A DNA stretch of 64,000 bases from Streptomyces niger (GTDB lineage: Bacteria > Actinomycetota > Actinomycetes > Streptomycetales > Streptomycetaceae), in the NCBI RefSeq assembly GCF_000718305.1, contig NZ_JOFQ01000013.1:1-64000 (forward strand), given 5' to 3'. The notes under the pieces are model-generated. The model did not search any database and was not told the DNA's origin. It saw only the letters and a program-made list of their open reading frames with translations. The position numbers and the translations under genes were made by a program. Positions 53,083 to 60,913 of the stretch are shown here, piece after piece (the first letter of the stretch is position 1; each line of letters begins with the position of its first letter).

Positions 53083-54495
53083 TCAGGAGGGCCGGGCCAT
53101 TGCTGCCACGAAGGCCTTCTCGACGTCGGCGGCGGAGAGGACGCCGTAGATCTCGCCGGTGTCCTCCACGACCAGGTACTCGGTGGCCGGGGTGGTGCGG
53201 AGGTGGTCCAGGAGGTCCTCGCCGGCCAGTTCGGCCGGGACCCGCATGCCTTCCTTGAGGTCCTGCGCGAGGCCGCTGACCGCGACCCAGGGGCGGCGGT
53301 GCTCGGGGATGGCGACGATCGCCGTCTCGCGGACGACCGCGGTGGGTACGCCGTGCCCGTCCACGACGACCAGCGCGCGGGCGCCCGCTTCGTTGGCGCG
53401 GCGCAGCGCTTCGGAGAGCGGCAGGCTCGGCTCCACGGGGACGGCGCGCCGGGTGAGCGCACGGGCCCGGAGGTCGGGGAGGTGTGCGCGGAGCCGGGCC
53501 ATGCGCAGGCTGTTGCCGGCGCCGGTCCAGATGATCGCGGCGAGGATCGCGGCGAGCAGGGCGTCCGTGAGGGAGTCGACGTCGCCGATCTCGGGGCGTT
53601 CGTTGCCCAGGGCCCCGGTGTGGGTGAGCAGCGGCAGGCCGATGAGCACGGTGACGGCGAGCGCGCGGCCGACCCAGGCGGCGGCGACGGTGCCGGTCAT
53701 CGGCTTGCCGGTGACGGCCCAGACGACGGCGCGGAGCATCCGGCCGCCGTCGAGCGGGAGGCCGGGGAGCAGGTTGAAGATCGCCACTATGAGGTTGGAG
53801 ATCATCAGGCCGGCGATCAGGACGCCGGGGACCGTGCCGGGCTCGACGAGGTACATCGCGCCGTAGAAGACCCCGGCGAGCACGAGGGAGAGCAAGGGGC
53901 CCACGAAGGCGAGGACGAACTCGCGGCCGGGGGTCTCGGACTCCTTCTCGATCTCCGAGACGCCGCCGAAGAACTGGAGCTGGATGCGGCGTACGGGGAG
54001 CTTGAAGCGGAGTGCGGCGACGGTGTGCGCCAGCTCGTGCACCAGTACGGAGGCGTAGAAGGCGACGGCGAAGAAGAGGGAGACGAGGTAGCGGGCGGCG
54101 CCGAGCTCGGGCAGTACGCGTTCCAGCTGGCCGCCGAAGACCCAGGTGATCAGCGCGGCGACCAGGAACCAGCTGGGGGCGACGTACACGGGCACGCCGA
54201 AGGGCTTGCCCATGAGGATGCCGCCGCCGGGACCGCGGCGCCCGTTGGCGGCGCCGTCCACGGACCCCGGGGTGACGGCCGGCCGCTGGGGCGCCCCGCC
54301 GGCCGGAGCGCCGGTGGTCTCCTCGTCGCCGTCGCCCTTCGCGGGCGTGCCCTCCGACTCTTCCGTCCCCCTCTCGGGTACGTCCTTCCCCGTCTCCGCC
54401 GCCGCTCCGTCCTGCGGTGCGTCCTGGGCGGTTCGCGGTGCGGCGGCGGACTCCTGGGCGTCCTGCGGGCCCTGCGGCTTCCCGCTCTCGTCCAC
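53083..54495 (-). CDS. Site-2-type (M50) membrane zinc protease with CBS domains
   Basis: A 470-residue protein. Residues 1-90 are a disordered acidic/Pro-rich tail. The membrane core carries HELAH (His153, Glu154, His157) and the third zinc ligand in NLLPGLPLDGG, within about six helices. Residues about 340-470 form a pair of CBS domains (RALVVVDGHGVPTAVV, ATEYLVVEDTGEIYGVLS), which may bind adenine nucleotides. Such proteases cut transmembrane anti-sigma factors or other proteins. The GTG at 54495 begins the frame; the exact start is uncertain because the tail is not conserved. Its target is unknown. Confidence 0.88.
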   Translation of the reverse strand: MDESGKPQGPQDAQESAAAPRTAQDAPQDGAAAETGKDVPERGTEESEGTPAKGDGDEETTGAPAGGAPQRPAVTPGSVDGAANGRRGPGGGILMGKPFGVPVYVAPSWFLVAALITWVFGGQLERVLPELGAARYLVSLFFAVAFYASVLVHELAHTVAALRFKLPVRRIQLQFFGGVSEIEKESETPGREFVLAFVGPLLSLVLAGVFYGAMYLVEPGTVPGVLIAGLMISNLIVAIFNLLPGLPLDGGRMLRAVVWAVTGKPMTGTVAAAWVGRALAVTVLIGLPLLTHTGALGNERPEIGDVDSLTDALLAAILAAIIWTGAGNSLRMARLRAHLPDLRARALTRRAVPVEPSLPLSEALRRANEAGARALVVVDGHGVPTAVVRETAIVAIPEHRRPWVAVSGLAQDLKEGMRVPAELAGEDLLDHLRTTPATEYLVVEDTGEIYGVLSAADVEKAFVAAMARPS

Positions 54496-54644
54496 GGTGT
54501 CCCCTCGTCGGTGTGCGGCCTTCGCCCTGACCGGTCTGTCCGGTTCGGTACCACGCTCTCGGTACCCCGATCATGCAGGGCGAAGCGGTCCGTCGTCGAT
54601 GGTATGCGGAATGCTGTCGGTGGCGGGCCGTAGGGTCTATGGCT

Positions 54645-55595
54645 ATGGACACGAGCACCGAGAAGGCCGTACGGGCAGCGCCGGCCGCGGCGCGCCCGGT
54701 GGCGCTGTCGCCCTCCCGCGCGAGCGATTTCATGCAGTGCCCCCTGCTGTACCGCTTCCGGGTGATCGACAAGCTGCCGGAGAAGCCCAGTGAGGCGGCC
54801 ACCCGGGGCACGGTGGTGCACGCGGTCCTGGAGCGGCTCTTCGATGCGCCGGCGGCGGAGCGTACGGCGCCGAGCGCGCGGGCCATGGTGCCGGGCGAGT
54901 GGGCGAAGCTGCTGGAGAAGCGGCCGGAGCTCGCGGAGCTGTTCGCCGACGATCCGGAGGGCGAGCGGCTGTCCCGCTGGCTGGCGGACGCCGAGAAGCT
55001 GGTGGAGCGGTGGTTCTCGCTGGAGGACCCGACGCGGCTGGAGCCGGCGGACCGCGAGCTGTACGTGGAGACGGTGCTGGAGTCGGGGCTGCAGCTGCGT
55101 GGCTTCATCGACCGGGTGGACGTGGCGCCGACGGGCGAGGTGCGCCTGGTGGACTACAAGACGGGCAAGGCCCCGCGCCCGGAGTACAGCGACGGTCCGC
55201 TGTTCCAGATGAAGTTCTACGCGCTGGTGCTGTGGCGGCTGCGCGGGCTGGTGCCGCGCCGGCTGCAGCTGGTCTATCTGGGCAGCGGCGACGTGCTGAC
55301 GTACGACCCGACCGAGGCGGATCTGCGGGGGGTGGAGCGCAAGCTGCTGGCGTTGTGGGACGCGATCCAGCGGGCGACGGATTCGGGTGACTGGCGGCCG
55401 CGGCCGACGAAGCTGTGCAACTGGTGCGACCACCAGGCGGTGTGCCCGGAGTTCGGCGGCACTCCCCCGCCGTATCCGCTGGCGACGGGCGCGGCCGTCC
55501 CCGGTGGGGTGCTCCCGGTGATCCCGGCGCCGCAGTCCGGGGACGCGCCGGCAGGGCAGAATGGGGCCGCAGGCCAATCGAAGGAGAGTTCGTGA
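54645..55595 (+). CDS. RecB-family PD-(D/E)XK nuclease with iron-sulfur Cys cluster
   Basis: A 316-residue protein. The nuclease core shows His59 in GTVVHAVLE, Asp156/Asp159 in FIDRVD and Asp170-x-Lys172 in VDYKTG, followed by QMKFYALVLW. Cys32 (QCPLLYRF) with Cys258, Cys261 and Cys267 (CNWCDHQAVC) makes the iron-staple site seen in AddB and Cas4. It is probably a DNA-end nuclease. The ATG at 54645 follows a TAGGGT box by eight bases, so the message is probably nearly leaderless; the ATG at 54639 is the alternative. The stop overlaps the response regulator start (GTGA), which is unexpected for a nuclease. Confidence 0.88.
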   Translation: MDTSTEKAVRAAPAAARPVALSPSRASDFMQCPLLYRFRVIDKLPEKPSEAATRGTVVHAVLERLFDAPAAERTAPSARAMVPGEWAKLLEKRPELAELFADDPEGERLSRWLADAEKLVERWFSLEDPTRLEPADRELYVETVLESGLQLRGFIDRVDVAPTGEVRLVDYKTGKAPRPEYSDGPLFQMKFYALVLWRLRGLVPRRLQLVYLGSGDVLTYDPTEADLRGVERKLLALWDAIQRATDSGDWRPRPTKLCNWCDHQAVCPEFGGTPPPYPLATGAAVPGGVLPVIPAPQSGDAPAGQNGAAGQSKESS

Positions 55596-56263
55596 CTATC
55601 CGCGTCCTGCTGGTCGACGACCAGCCGCTGCTGCGTACCGGCTTCCGGATGATCCTGGAGGCGGAGCAGGACATCGCGGTCGTCGGCGAGGCCGGTGACG
55701 GCATGCAGGCGCTGGACCAGGTGCGGGCGCTCCAGCCCGACGTGGTGCTGATGGACATCCGGATGCCGCGGATGGACGGCGTGGAGGCGACCCGCCGGAT
55801 CACCGGTCCGGCGAAGGACGGCCCGGCGAAGGTCCTGGTGCTGACCACGTTCGACCTGGACGAGTACGTGGTGGAGGCGCTGCGGGCCGGGGCGAGCGGC
55901 TTCCTGCTGAAGGACGCGCCGGCGAACGAGCTGGTGCAGGCGATCCGGGTGGTGGCGGCCGGCGAGGCGATGCTCGCGCCGAGCATCACGCGTCGGCTGC
56001 TGGACAAGTACGCCACGCATCTGCCGTCGGGCGAGGAGGCGGTGCCGGACACGCTCGGCACGCTGACCGAGCGCGAGGTGGAGGTGTTGAAGCTGGTGGC
56101 GCGCGGGCTGTCGAACGCGGAGATCGCGGCGGATCTGTTCGTCAGCGAGACGACGGTGAAGACGCACGTGGGTCATGTGCTGACGAAGCTGGGGCTGCGG
56201 GACCGGGTGCAGGCGGCGGTGTACGCGTACGAGAGCGGGCTGGTGCGTCCCGGCGCGCAGTGA
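55592..56263 (+). CDS. NarL/FixJ-family response regulator
   Basis: A 223-residue regulator. The receiver domain has the acidic pair Asp9-Asp10, phospho-acceptor Asp55 in VLMDIRMPRMDG, Thr in VLTTFDLDEYV and Lys in FLLKDAP. The LuxR-type helix-turn-helix (LTEREVEVLKLVARGLSNAE, SETTVKTHVGHVLTKLGLRD) follows. The GTG lies behind AAGGAGA and overlaps the nuclease stop. No histidine kinase gene is next to it, so it is an orphan regulator here or has a kinase elsewhere. A bidirectional terminator ends the unit. Confidence 0.93.
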   Translation: MTIRVLLVDDQPLLRTGFRMILEAEQDIAVVGEAGDGMQALDQVRALQPDVVLMDIRMPRMDGVEATRRITGPAKDGPAKVLVLTTFDLDEYVVEALRAGASGFLLKDAPANELVQAIRVVAAGEAMLAPSITRRLLDKYATHLPSGEEAVPDTLGTLTEREVEVLKLVARGLSNAEIAADLFVSETTVKTHVGHVLTKLGLRDRVQAAVYAYESGLVRPGAQ

Positions 56264-56276
56264 GCGAGCGGATGCG

Positions 56277-56312
56277 GGAAGGCCCGGCGCGGTTCCCCGC
56301 GCCGGGCCTTCC
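56277..56312. terminator. Bidirectional terminator
   Basis: A perfect 16-bp stem with a TTCC loop (GGAAGGCCCGGCGCGG and its complement) lies between the response regulator stop and the end of the convergent binding-protein gene. Confidence 0.8.
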
Positions 56313-56338
56313 TGCGTTCAGGTCCGTCCTTCGGAGTC

Positions 56339-57925
56339 TCAGTCCTCCGAGCTCTTGCTGATCTCCCAGAAGCGGAAGACCGTCGAGGAGTCCAGCGTCC
56401 ATTCCAGGCCGGAGACGGTGTCCCGGGCCACGGCGTACTGCTTGCCCTGCCACAGCGGGATCATCGGCAGCTCGTCGGCGACGATCTGCTGCACCTCGCG
56501 GTAGTCCTTCTTGGTGGCGCCGCGGTCGGGCTCGGCGGCGGTCCTGGGGAGCAGGCTGCCGGTGATGCGCGGGGAGTCGTAGCCGTTGTTCAGGACGTTG
56601 CCCTTGCCGAAGAACGGCTGGGTGAAGTTGTCGGGGTCCGGGTAGTCGGGGACCCAGCCCTTGACGTACACGCCGTACTTGCCGGCGGCCACGCCCTTCT
56701 CGTACTGGTCGATCGGCACGCTCTTGACCTTGGCGTCGAAGAGGCCGCTGGAGTTGAGCTGCTGGGCGATCTCCGCCATGGCGGCGTCGGTGTCGGGGCC
56801 GTAGCGGGTCGGGGTCGACCAGATGGTGATCTTGGCCTTGCCCTGGATGCCGGCGGAGCGCAGTGCCGCCTCGGCCTTGGCGCGCTGCGGGCGGGACCCG
56901 TAGGTGTCGAAGAAGGCCGTGGTGTGGCCGGTGATGCCGGCCGGCACGATGGAGAAGAGCGGCTCGACGGTGCGCTGGTAGACGTCGCGGACCAGCGCGG
57001 CGCGGTCGATGGTGTACGCCATGGCCTTGCGGACGCCGAGCTTGCCGGTGACCGGGTCCTTGGTGTTGAGGACCAGGTGCATGACCTCGGCGCTGTCGCC
57101 CTCGACGACCTGGGTGTGGCCGCTGTCGACGGCATGGTCGAGGCCGGCGATGTCCTTGTTGGCGAGGCCGCGGTAGGCGACGTCGACCTTGCCGGCCTGC
57201 ACGGCGTCCTTCAGTGCCGTCTGCGAGTCGAAGAACTTCATGGTCATGCCGGAGTTCTTCACCTTGGCGGGCCCCTTGTATGAGGGGTTGACGGAGAAGA
57301 CGGCCTGCTTGTCGTTGTAGCTGTTGAGCTTGTAGACGCCGGAGCCGACGGCCTTGCCGTCGGTGCGGAGCTTGTCGGCCGGGTACTGCTTGCGGTCGAC
57401 GATGGAGCCGGCGCCGGAGGCGATCTTCTGGGGGAAGGTCGCGTCGGGCGTCTTGAGGTGGAAGACGACGGTCTTGTCGTCCGGGGTCTGGATCTTGTCC
57501 AGGCCGGCGAGCATGACGGCGGGGCCGTCCTTGTCGTCGATCCGCAGGGTGCGGTCGAAGGAGTACTTCACGTCCTTGGACGTGAGAGGGTCCCCGTTGC
57601 TGAACTGCAGCCCGTCCTTGAGGGTGCAGCGGTAGACCTTGCTGCTGTTGTCCGTGAAGGTGCAGCTCTCGGCGGCTTCCGGGCGGGGGGTGGTGCTGCC
57701 CTTGGGGAAGCTGATCAGGGACTGGAAGACGTTGTTGAACAGAAGCCAGGAGCCGGGGTCGTAACCGGACGCCGGGTCGATCGACTTGATGGCATCCGTC
57801 ATGCCCATGACCACAGGTTCGCCGACCCCGGCACCCTCGTCGTCGCCCGAGCCGCAGCCGGCGAGCAGGGCTGCGGCCAGCCCCGCACACAAGGGGGCGG
57901 CGAGCAGCTGGTCACGTTTCCTCAC
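56339..57925 (-). CDS. Family 5 peptide/nickel-type substrate-binding lipoprotein (first)
   Basis: A 528-residue lipoprotein. The signal peptide ends in the lipobox LLAGC. The mature protein has the family 5 features: SWLLFNNVFQSLISF, LKDGLQFSNGDPLTSKDVKY, VGSGVYKLNSYN, AMAYTIDRAALVRDV, WVPDYPDPDNFTQPF and LPMIPLWQGKQYAVARD. It binds an oligopeptide or a similar compound outside the membrane. No permease or ATPase genes are nearby. The GTG at 57925 is taken because AGGAA stands seven bases upstream. It lies after, and is related to, the second binding protein, with a hairpin between. Confidence 0.9.
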   Translation of the reverse strand: MRKRDQLLAAPLCAGLAAALLAGCGSGDDEGAGVGEPVVMGMTDAIKSIDPASGYDPGSWLLFNNVFQSLISFPKGSTTPRPEAAESCTFTDNSSKVYRCTLKDGLQFSNGDPLTSKDVKYSFDRTLRIDDKDGPAVMLAGLDKIQTPDDKTVVFHLKTPDATFPQKIASGAGSIVDRKQYPADKLRTDGKAVGSGVYKLNSYNDKQAVFSVNPSYKGPAKVKNSGMTMKFFDSQTALKDAVQAGKVDVAYRGLANKDIAGLDHAVDSGHTQVVEGDSAEVMHLVLNTKDPVTGKLGVRKAMAYTIDRAALVRDVYQRTVEPLFSIVPAGITGHTTAFFDTYGSRPQRAKAEAALRSAGIQGKAKITIWSTPTRYGPDTDAAMAEIAQQLNSSGLFDAKVKSVPIDQYEKGVAAGKYGVYVKGWVPDYPDPDNFTQPFFGKGNVLNNGYDSPRITGSLLPRTAAEPDRGATKKDYREVQQIVADELPMIPLWQGKQYAVARDTVSGLEWTLDSSTVFRFWEISKSSED

Positions 57926-58009
57926 GTGCGCGTTCCTCACAGTTGGTGTCGCGGTTGCCTGCCGACGAGGCCGTCGGCCGATGAGAGCGAGCGGCTCGCT
58001 CTCCGGGCG

Positions 58010-58041
58010 GGCCGGCCGGCGCCCGGAGGCGCCGGCCGGCC
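58010..58041. terminator. Perfect 14-bp hairpin between the two binding-protein genes
   Basis: GGCCGGCCGGCGCC pairs perfectly with its complement around a CGGA loop. It follows the second binding-protein stop by 12 bases on the minus strand, so the two genes are probably separate units. Confidence 0.7.
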
Positions 58042-58053
58042 GTTGCTCGGGCG

Positions 58054-59661
58054 TCAGTCGGCGACGCCGCGGCCCAGTTCCCAGATCTGCAGCGCGGAGG
58101 AGGAGTTCAGCGCCCACTCCACGCCGGTGATGTCGTCACGCGCGGCGACGTACTGCTTGCCCTGCCACAGCGGGAGGACGGGAACGTCGTCGGCCACGAT
58201 GTTCTGCGCCTGCTTGAAGCTGCCCGCCGCCGCGTTGCGGTCCGCCTGCTGGCGGGTGGCCGGGATCAGCTGGTCCTCGATCTCGCGGTTGCGGTACGGG
58301 GAGCCGAGGAAGTTGTTGTTGCCGATGAAGGGCGCCAGGTAGTTGTCGGCGTCCGGGATGTCGGCGTACCAGCCCATGCCCCAGACCGGGTACTTGCCCT
58401 TGGCGGAGTCCTCGCGGAACGTCTGCCAGCTGGCCACGCCCTTGAGGGTCACGTCGAACACGCCGTCCTTGTTCAACTGCTTCTGCAGCTCCTTGAACTC
58501 GTCCTTGGTGATCGAGCCGTAGTGGTTCTCGGTGTAGGCGAGGGTGATCTTCACCGGCGTGTGGATGCCGGCGCTCCGCAGGAGGCGCTTGGCAGCGGCC
58601 GGGTCGGGGTTGCCGTACTTGCTGAAGAAGGAGTTGATGTGGCCGGTGAGGCCGGTCGGCACCAGGGAGTACAGCGGGTCGCCGGTGTGTGCGTACACGT
58701 CGCGGACCAGGGCCGGGCGGTCGACCATCTGCGCCATGGCCTGGCGTACCGCCTTGTTGCGCACGGCGGGCGCGTCGGTGTCGAAGGCGAGGTAGCGGAT
58801 CTCCTGGCCGGGCGTCTCCTGGAGCACGACGTGGGAGTCCCTGGCGTCTTCCAGGCCCTCGATCTGATGCGGCGACAGGGTGCGGTTCATCAGATCGATG
58901 TCGCCCTTGCGGAGCGCATTCTCCATGGCGTCGGAGTCCTCGAAGAACCGCATCTCGACCTTGTCGTTCTGCGGGTCGATGCCCCCCTTGTACTCGGGGT
59001 TGCGGGTGAAGACGGCCTTGGTGACGCGGTTGCCGCTGTGCTCCGCCTCCAGCTGGTACGGGCCGGAGCCGACCAGGTCGAAGCCCTTGTAGAGGGCGTT
59101 GCGCGGGTAGACCTTGTGGTCGACGATCGCGGCGGCGGGGGTGGCGAGCTTCTGCGGGAAGGTCGCGTCGGGCTTCTTGAGGTGGAAGACCACCTCGTGC
59201 CGGCCGGAGGTCTCGACGGTGTCGATGTTGTTCATCAGCGTCACCGGACCGTTGGTGTCGTTGATGCGCAGCATCCGGTCGACGGAGAACTTCACGTCGG
59301 CCGCGGTCAGCGAGTCGCCGTTGGAGAACTTCAGGCCGTCGCGGAGGGTGCAGCGGTACTGCTCGTTCCGGGTGTCGCGGAAACCGCAGGAGCGGGCCGC
59401 CTCGGGGACCGGCGCGGTGCCGGTACGGGGCAGCCGCATCAGGGTCTGGTAGGTGCCGCGCAGGACGTTCCAGGCGCCGACGTCGTAGGTCTGGACGGGG
59501 TCGAAGGGGGCCGGTGCGGCCTTGGACGCCTCGATGGTGTCGGTGGTGCCGACGACGATCGCTTTACCGTCCCCACCTGCGCTGTCGCCGCCGCCGCAGG
59601 CGGCCAGCACAGGGGCGAGCAGACCGGCCAGGGCCGGCAGCACCAAGGTCTTGCGATTCAT
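58054..59661 (-). CDS. Family 5 peptide/nickel-type substrate-binding lipoprotein (second)
   Basis: A 535-residue paralogue of its neighbour with lipobox LAAC. Parallel motifs are GAWNVLRGTYQTLMRLPRTG, LRDGLKFSNGDSLTAADVKF, LVGSGPYQLEAEHSG, AMAQMVDRPALVRDV, MGWYADIPDADNYLAPFIGN and VPVLPLWQGKQYVAARDD. It would bind a related but different ligand. The ATG at 59661 follows AAGGA; a promoter with TGTCAC and TACTAA boxes 18 bases apart lies upstream. Two such genes in tandem without transport genes suggest that they share a transporter elsewhere or serve in signalling. Confidence 0.9.
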   Translation of the reverse strand: MNRKTLVLPALAGLLAPVLAACGGGDSAGGDGKAIVVGTTDTIEASKAAPAPFDPVQTYDVGAWNVLRGTYQTLMRLPRTGTAPVPEAARSCGFRDTRNEQYRCTLRDGLKFSNGDSLTAADVKFSVDRMLRINDTNGPVTLMNNIDTVETSGRHEVVFHLKKPDATFPQKLATPAAAIVDHKVYPRNALYKGFDLVGSGPYQLEAEHSGNRVTKAVFTRNPEYKGGIDPQNDKVEMRFFEDSDAMENALRKGDIDLMNRTLSPHQIEGLEDARDSHVVLQETPGQEIRYLAFDTDAPAVRNKAVRQAMAQMVDRPALVRDVYAHTGDPLYSLVPTGLTGHINSFFSKYGNPDPAAAKRLLRSAGIHTPVKITLAYTENHYGSITKDEFKELQKQLNKDGVFDVTLKGVASWQTFREDSAKGKYPVWGMGWYADIPDADNYLAPFIGNNNFLGSPYRNREIEDQLIPATRQQADRNAAAGSFKQAQNIVADDVPVLPLWQGKQYVAARDDITGVEWALNSSSALQIWELGRGVAD

Positions 59662-60035
59662 CGTCGGCAGGTTCCTTATCAGCGCAGAGGTGTTGCTCGC
59701 GTCGACATTAGTAGGAACGGTCAGCGGGTCCGTGACACAGCAGAGTTGAGCGCATATCACGCCGGGATAACACTCCCGGGGTGACCGATATCCGGACACC
59801 GGAACGATTCGTACGCCGATTCACCAATCCGGACACTTACCCCCGCCCAACCCCCTCACATACCCGCCTGGAACAGGCTACGCCCCGACTGTCGAGAGGC
59901 CGGGGCGTGATAAACGTCACGGATCACAATGCAACCCACAGCATGGGAATTCAGTGGCCGCATTAGTCACGCAAAATGAGCGCTCCGCTCCTCAGCGTCC
60001 CGCCGGCCATTCCGCCGGCGACGCTCAGTACCGGG
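59662..60035 (-). promoter_or_regulatory. Upstream region of the second binding-protein gene
   Basis: No gene is seen in these 374 bases. On the minus strand TGTCAC (59732-59737) and TACTAA (59708-59713) form a plausible -35/-10 pair with 18-bp spacing. A GCGTC...GACGC hairpin with an inner GCCGG/CCGGC stem (about 59997-60025) probably ends the HAD gene on the right. Confidence 0.5.
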
Positions 60036-60737
60036 TCACCCCTTTTCCGTGATGAGCGACCGCAGAAAAGGCAGATCGACCTCTTCCAGGGACCCCACGA
60101 CCGTCCGCGTGGGGGTCGGCTCGATCGGCAGCAGCGACGGCACGGCGACCACCCGGCAGCCGGCCGCCTCGGCGGACGTCACGCCGGTCACGGTGTCCTC
60201 CACCACCGCGCAGCGCGCCGGGTCCACGCCGAGCCGGGTCGCGGCGGTCAGGTACGGGTCGGGGTGCGGCTTGGTGCGCGCGAGGTCGTCGCCGGCGAGG
60301 GTGAGGTGGAAGTGCTCAGCGCCCAGCGAGTCGAGCATGCGGTCGATGATGTCGCGGTGCGAGGCGGAGACCAGCGCGGTGGGCACCTGGTGTGCCGCCA
60401 GCTCGGCCAGCAGCCGGCGGGCGCCGGGCATGAGCGGCACGCCACGGGCGATCCGGGCGGCGAACCGGGCGTTGAGCAGCACGGTCAGCTCGGCGAGCGC
60501 GATCGTGGCGCCGGTGGCCTGGATGAGGTACGAGGCGCTGCGGCTCATCGGGCCGCCGACCACCACCTGGCGGTGCGCCTCGTCCAGGATGTACCCGAGG
60601 TCGGCGAAGACCTCGGCCTCCGCCTCCCACCAGAAGTTCTCGGTGTCGACGAGGGTGCCGTCCAGATCGAGGAAGACGGCCTGGAGGGTGGAGCCTTCGG
60701 CCGTTCGGGTGCCGACGGCGGGGATGCTGCTGGTCAT
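60036..60737 (-). CDS. HAD-family phosphatase (phosphoglucomutase-like)
   Basis: A 233-residue HAD protein. Motif I is FLDLDGTLVDTENFWWEAE, motif II ALVSASHRDIIDRML, motif III the Lys of TKPHPDPYLTA and motif IV VEDTVTGVTSAEAAGC. The helical cap between motifs I and II is typical of beta-phosphoglucomutase and sugar-phosphate phosphatases. It probably dephosphorylates a small metabolite. The ATG at 60737 follows GGAGG. It lies downstream of metH but is separated from it by a strong terminator, so it has its own promoter. Confidence 0.92.
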   Translation of the reverse strand: MTSSIPAVGTRTAEGSTLQAVFLDLDGTLVDTENFWWEAEAEVFADLGYILDEAHRQVVVGGPMSRSASYLIQATGATIALAELTVLLNARFAARIARGVPLMPGARRLLAELAAHQVPTALVSASHRDIIDRMLDSLGAEHFHLTLAGDDLARTKPHPDPYLTAATRLGVDPARCAVVEDTVTGVTSAEAAGCRVVAVPSLLPIEPTPTRTVVGSLEEVDLPFLRSLITEKG

Positions 60738-60777
60738 CCGTACACCTCCGTTGCAGGGGTCCCCGGAGGGACAAAAG

Positions 60778-60813
60778 GGCCGGCCGCCTTTCCGCGGGGA
60801 AAGACGACCGGCC
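60778..60813 (-). terminator. Intrinsic terminator after metH
   Basis: Left arm 60778-60793 and right arm 60798-60813 form a 16-bp stem with two G-U type pairs and a four-base loop. On the minus strand it is followed by CTTTTGT. Confidence 0.82.
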
Positions 60814-60913
60814 GCTACCGGACCGATAAGTGTACGACTGTGCCGGTCCGTACGCTCTCGTCCTCGACCGGAAGCCCGGCTTCGGGCCGGGCCCCGGTCA
60901 GTGGTTCACCGCG

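Noticed and set aside
51553..54633. A 1026-codon rightward ORF across trmI and the site-2 protease
   Set aside because: It is antisense to two well-supported genes and its low-complexity translation matches no family I know.
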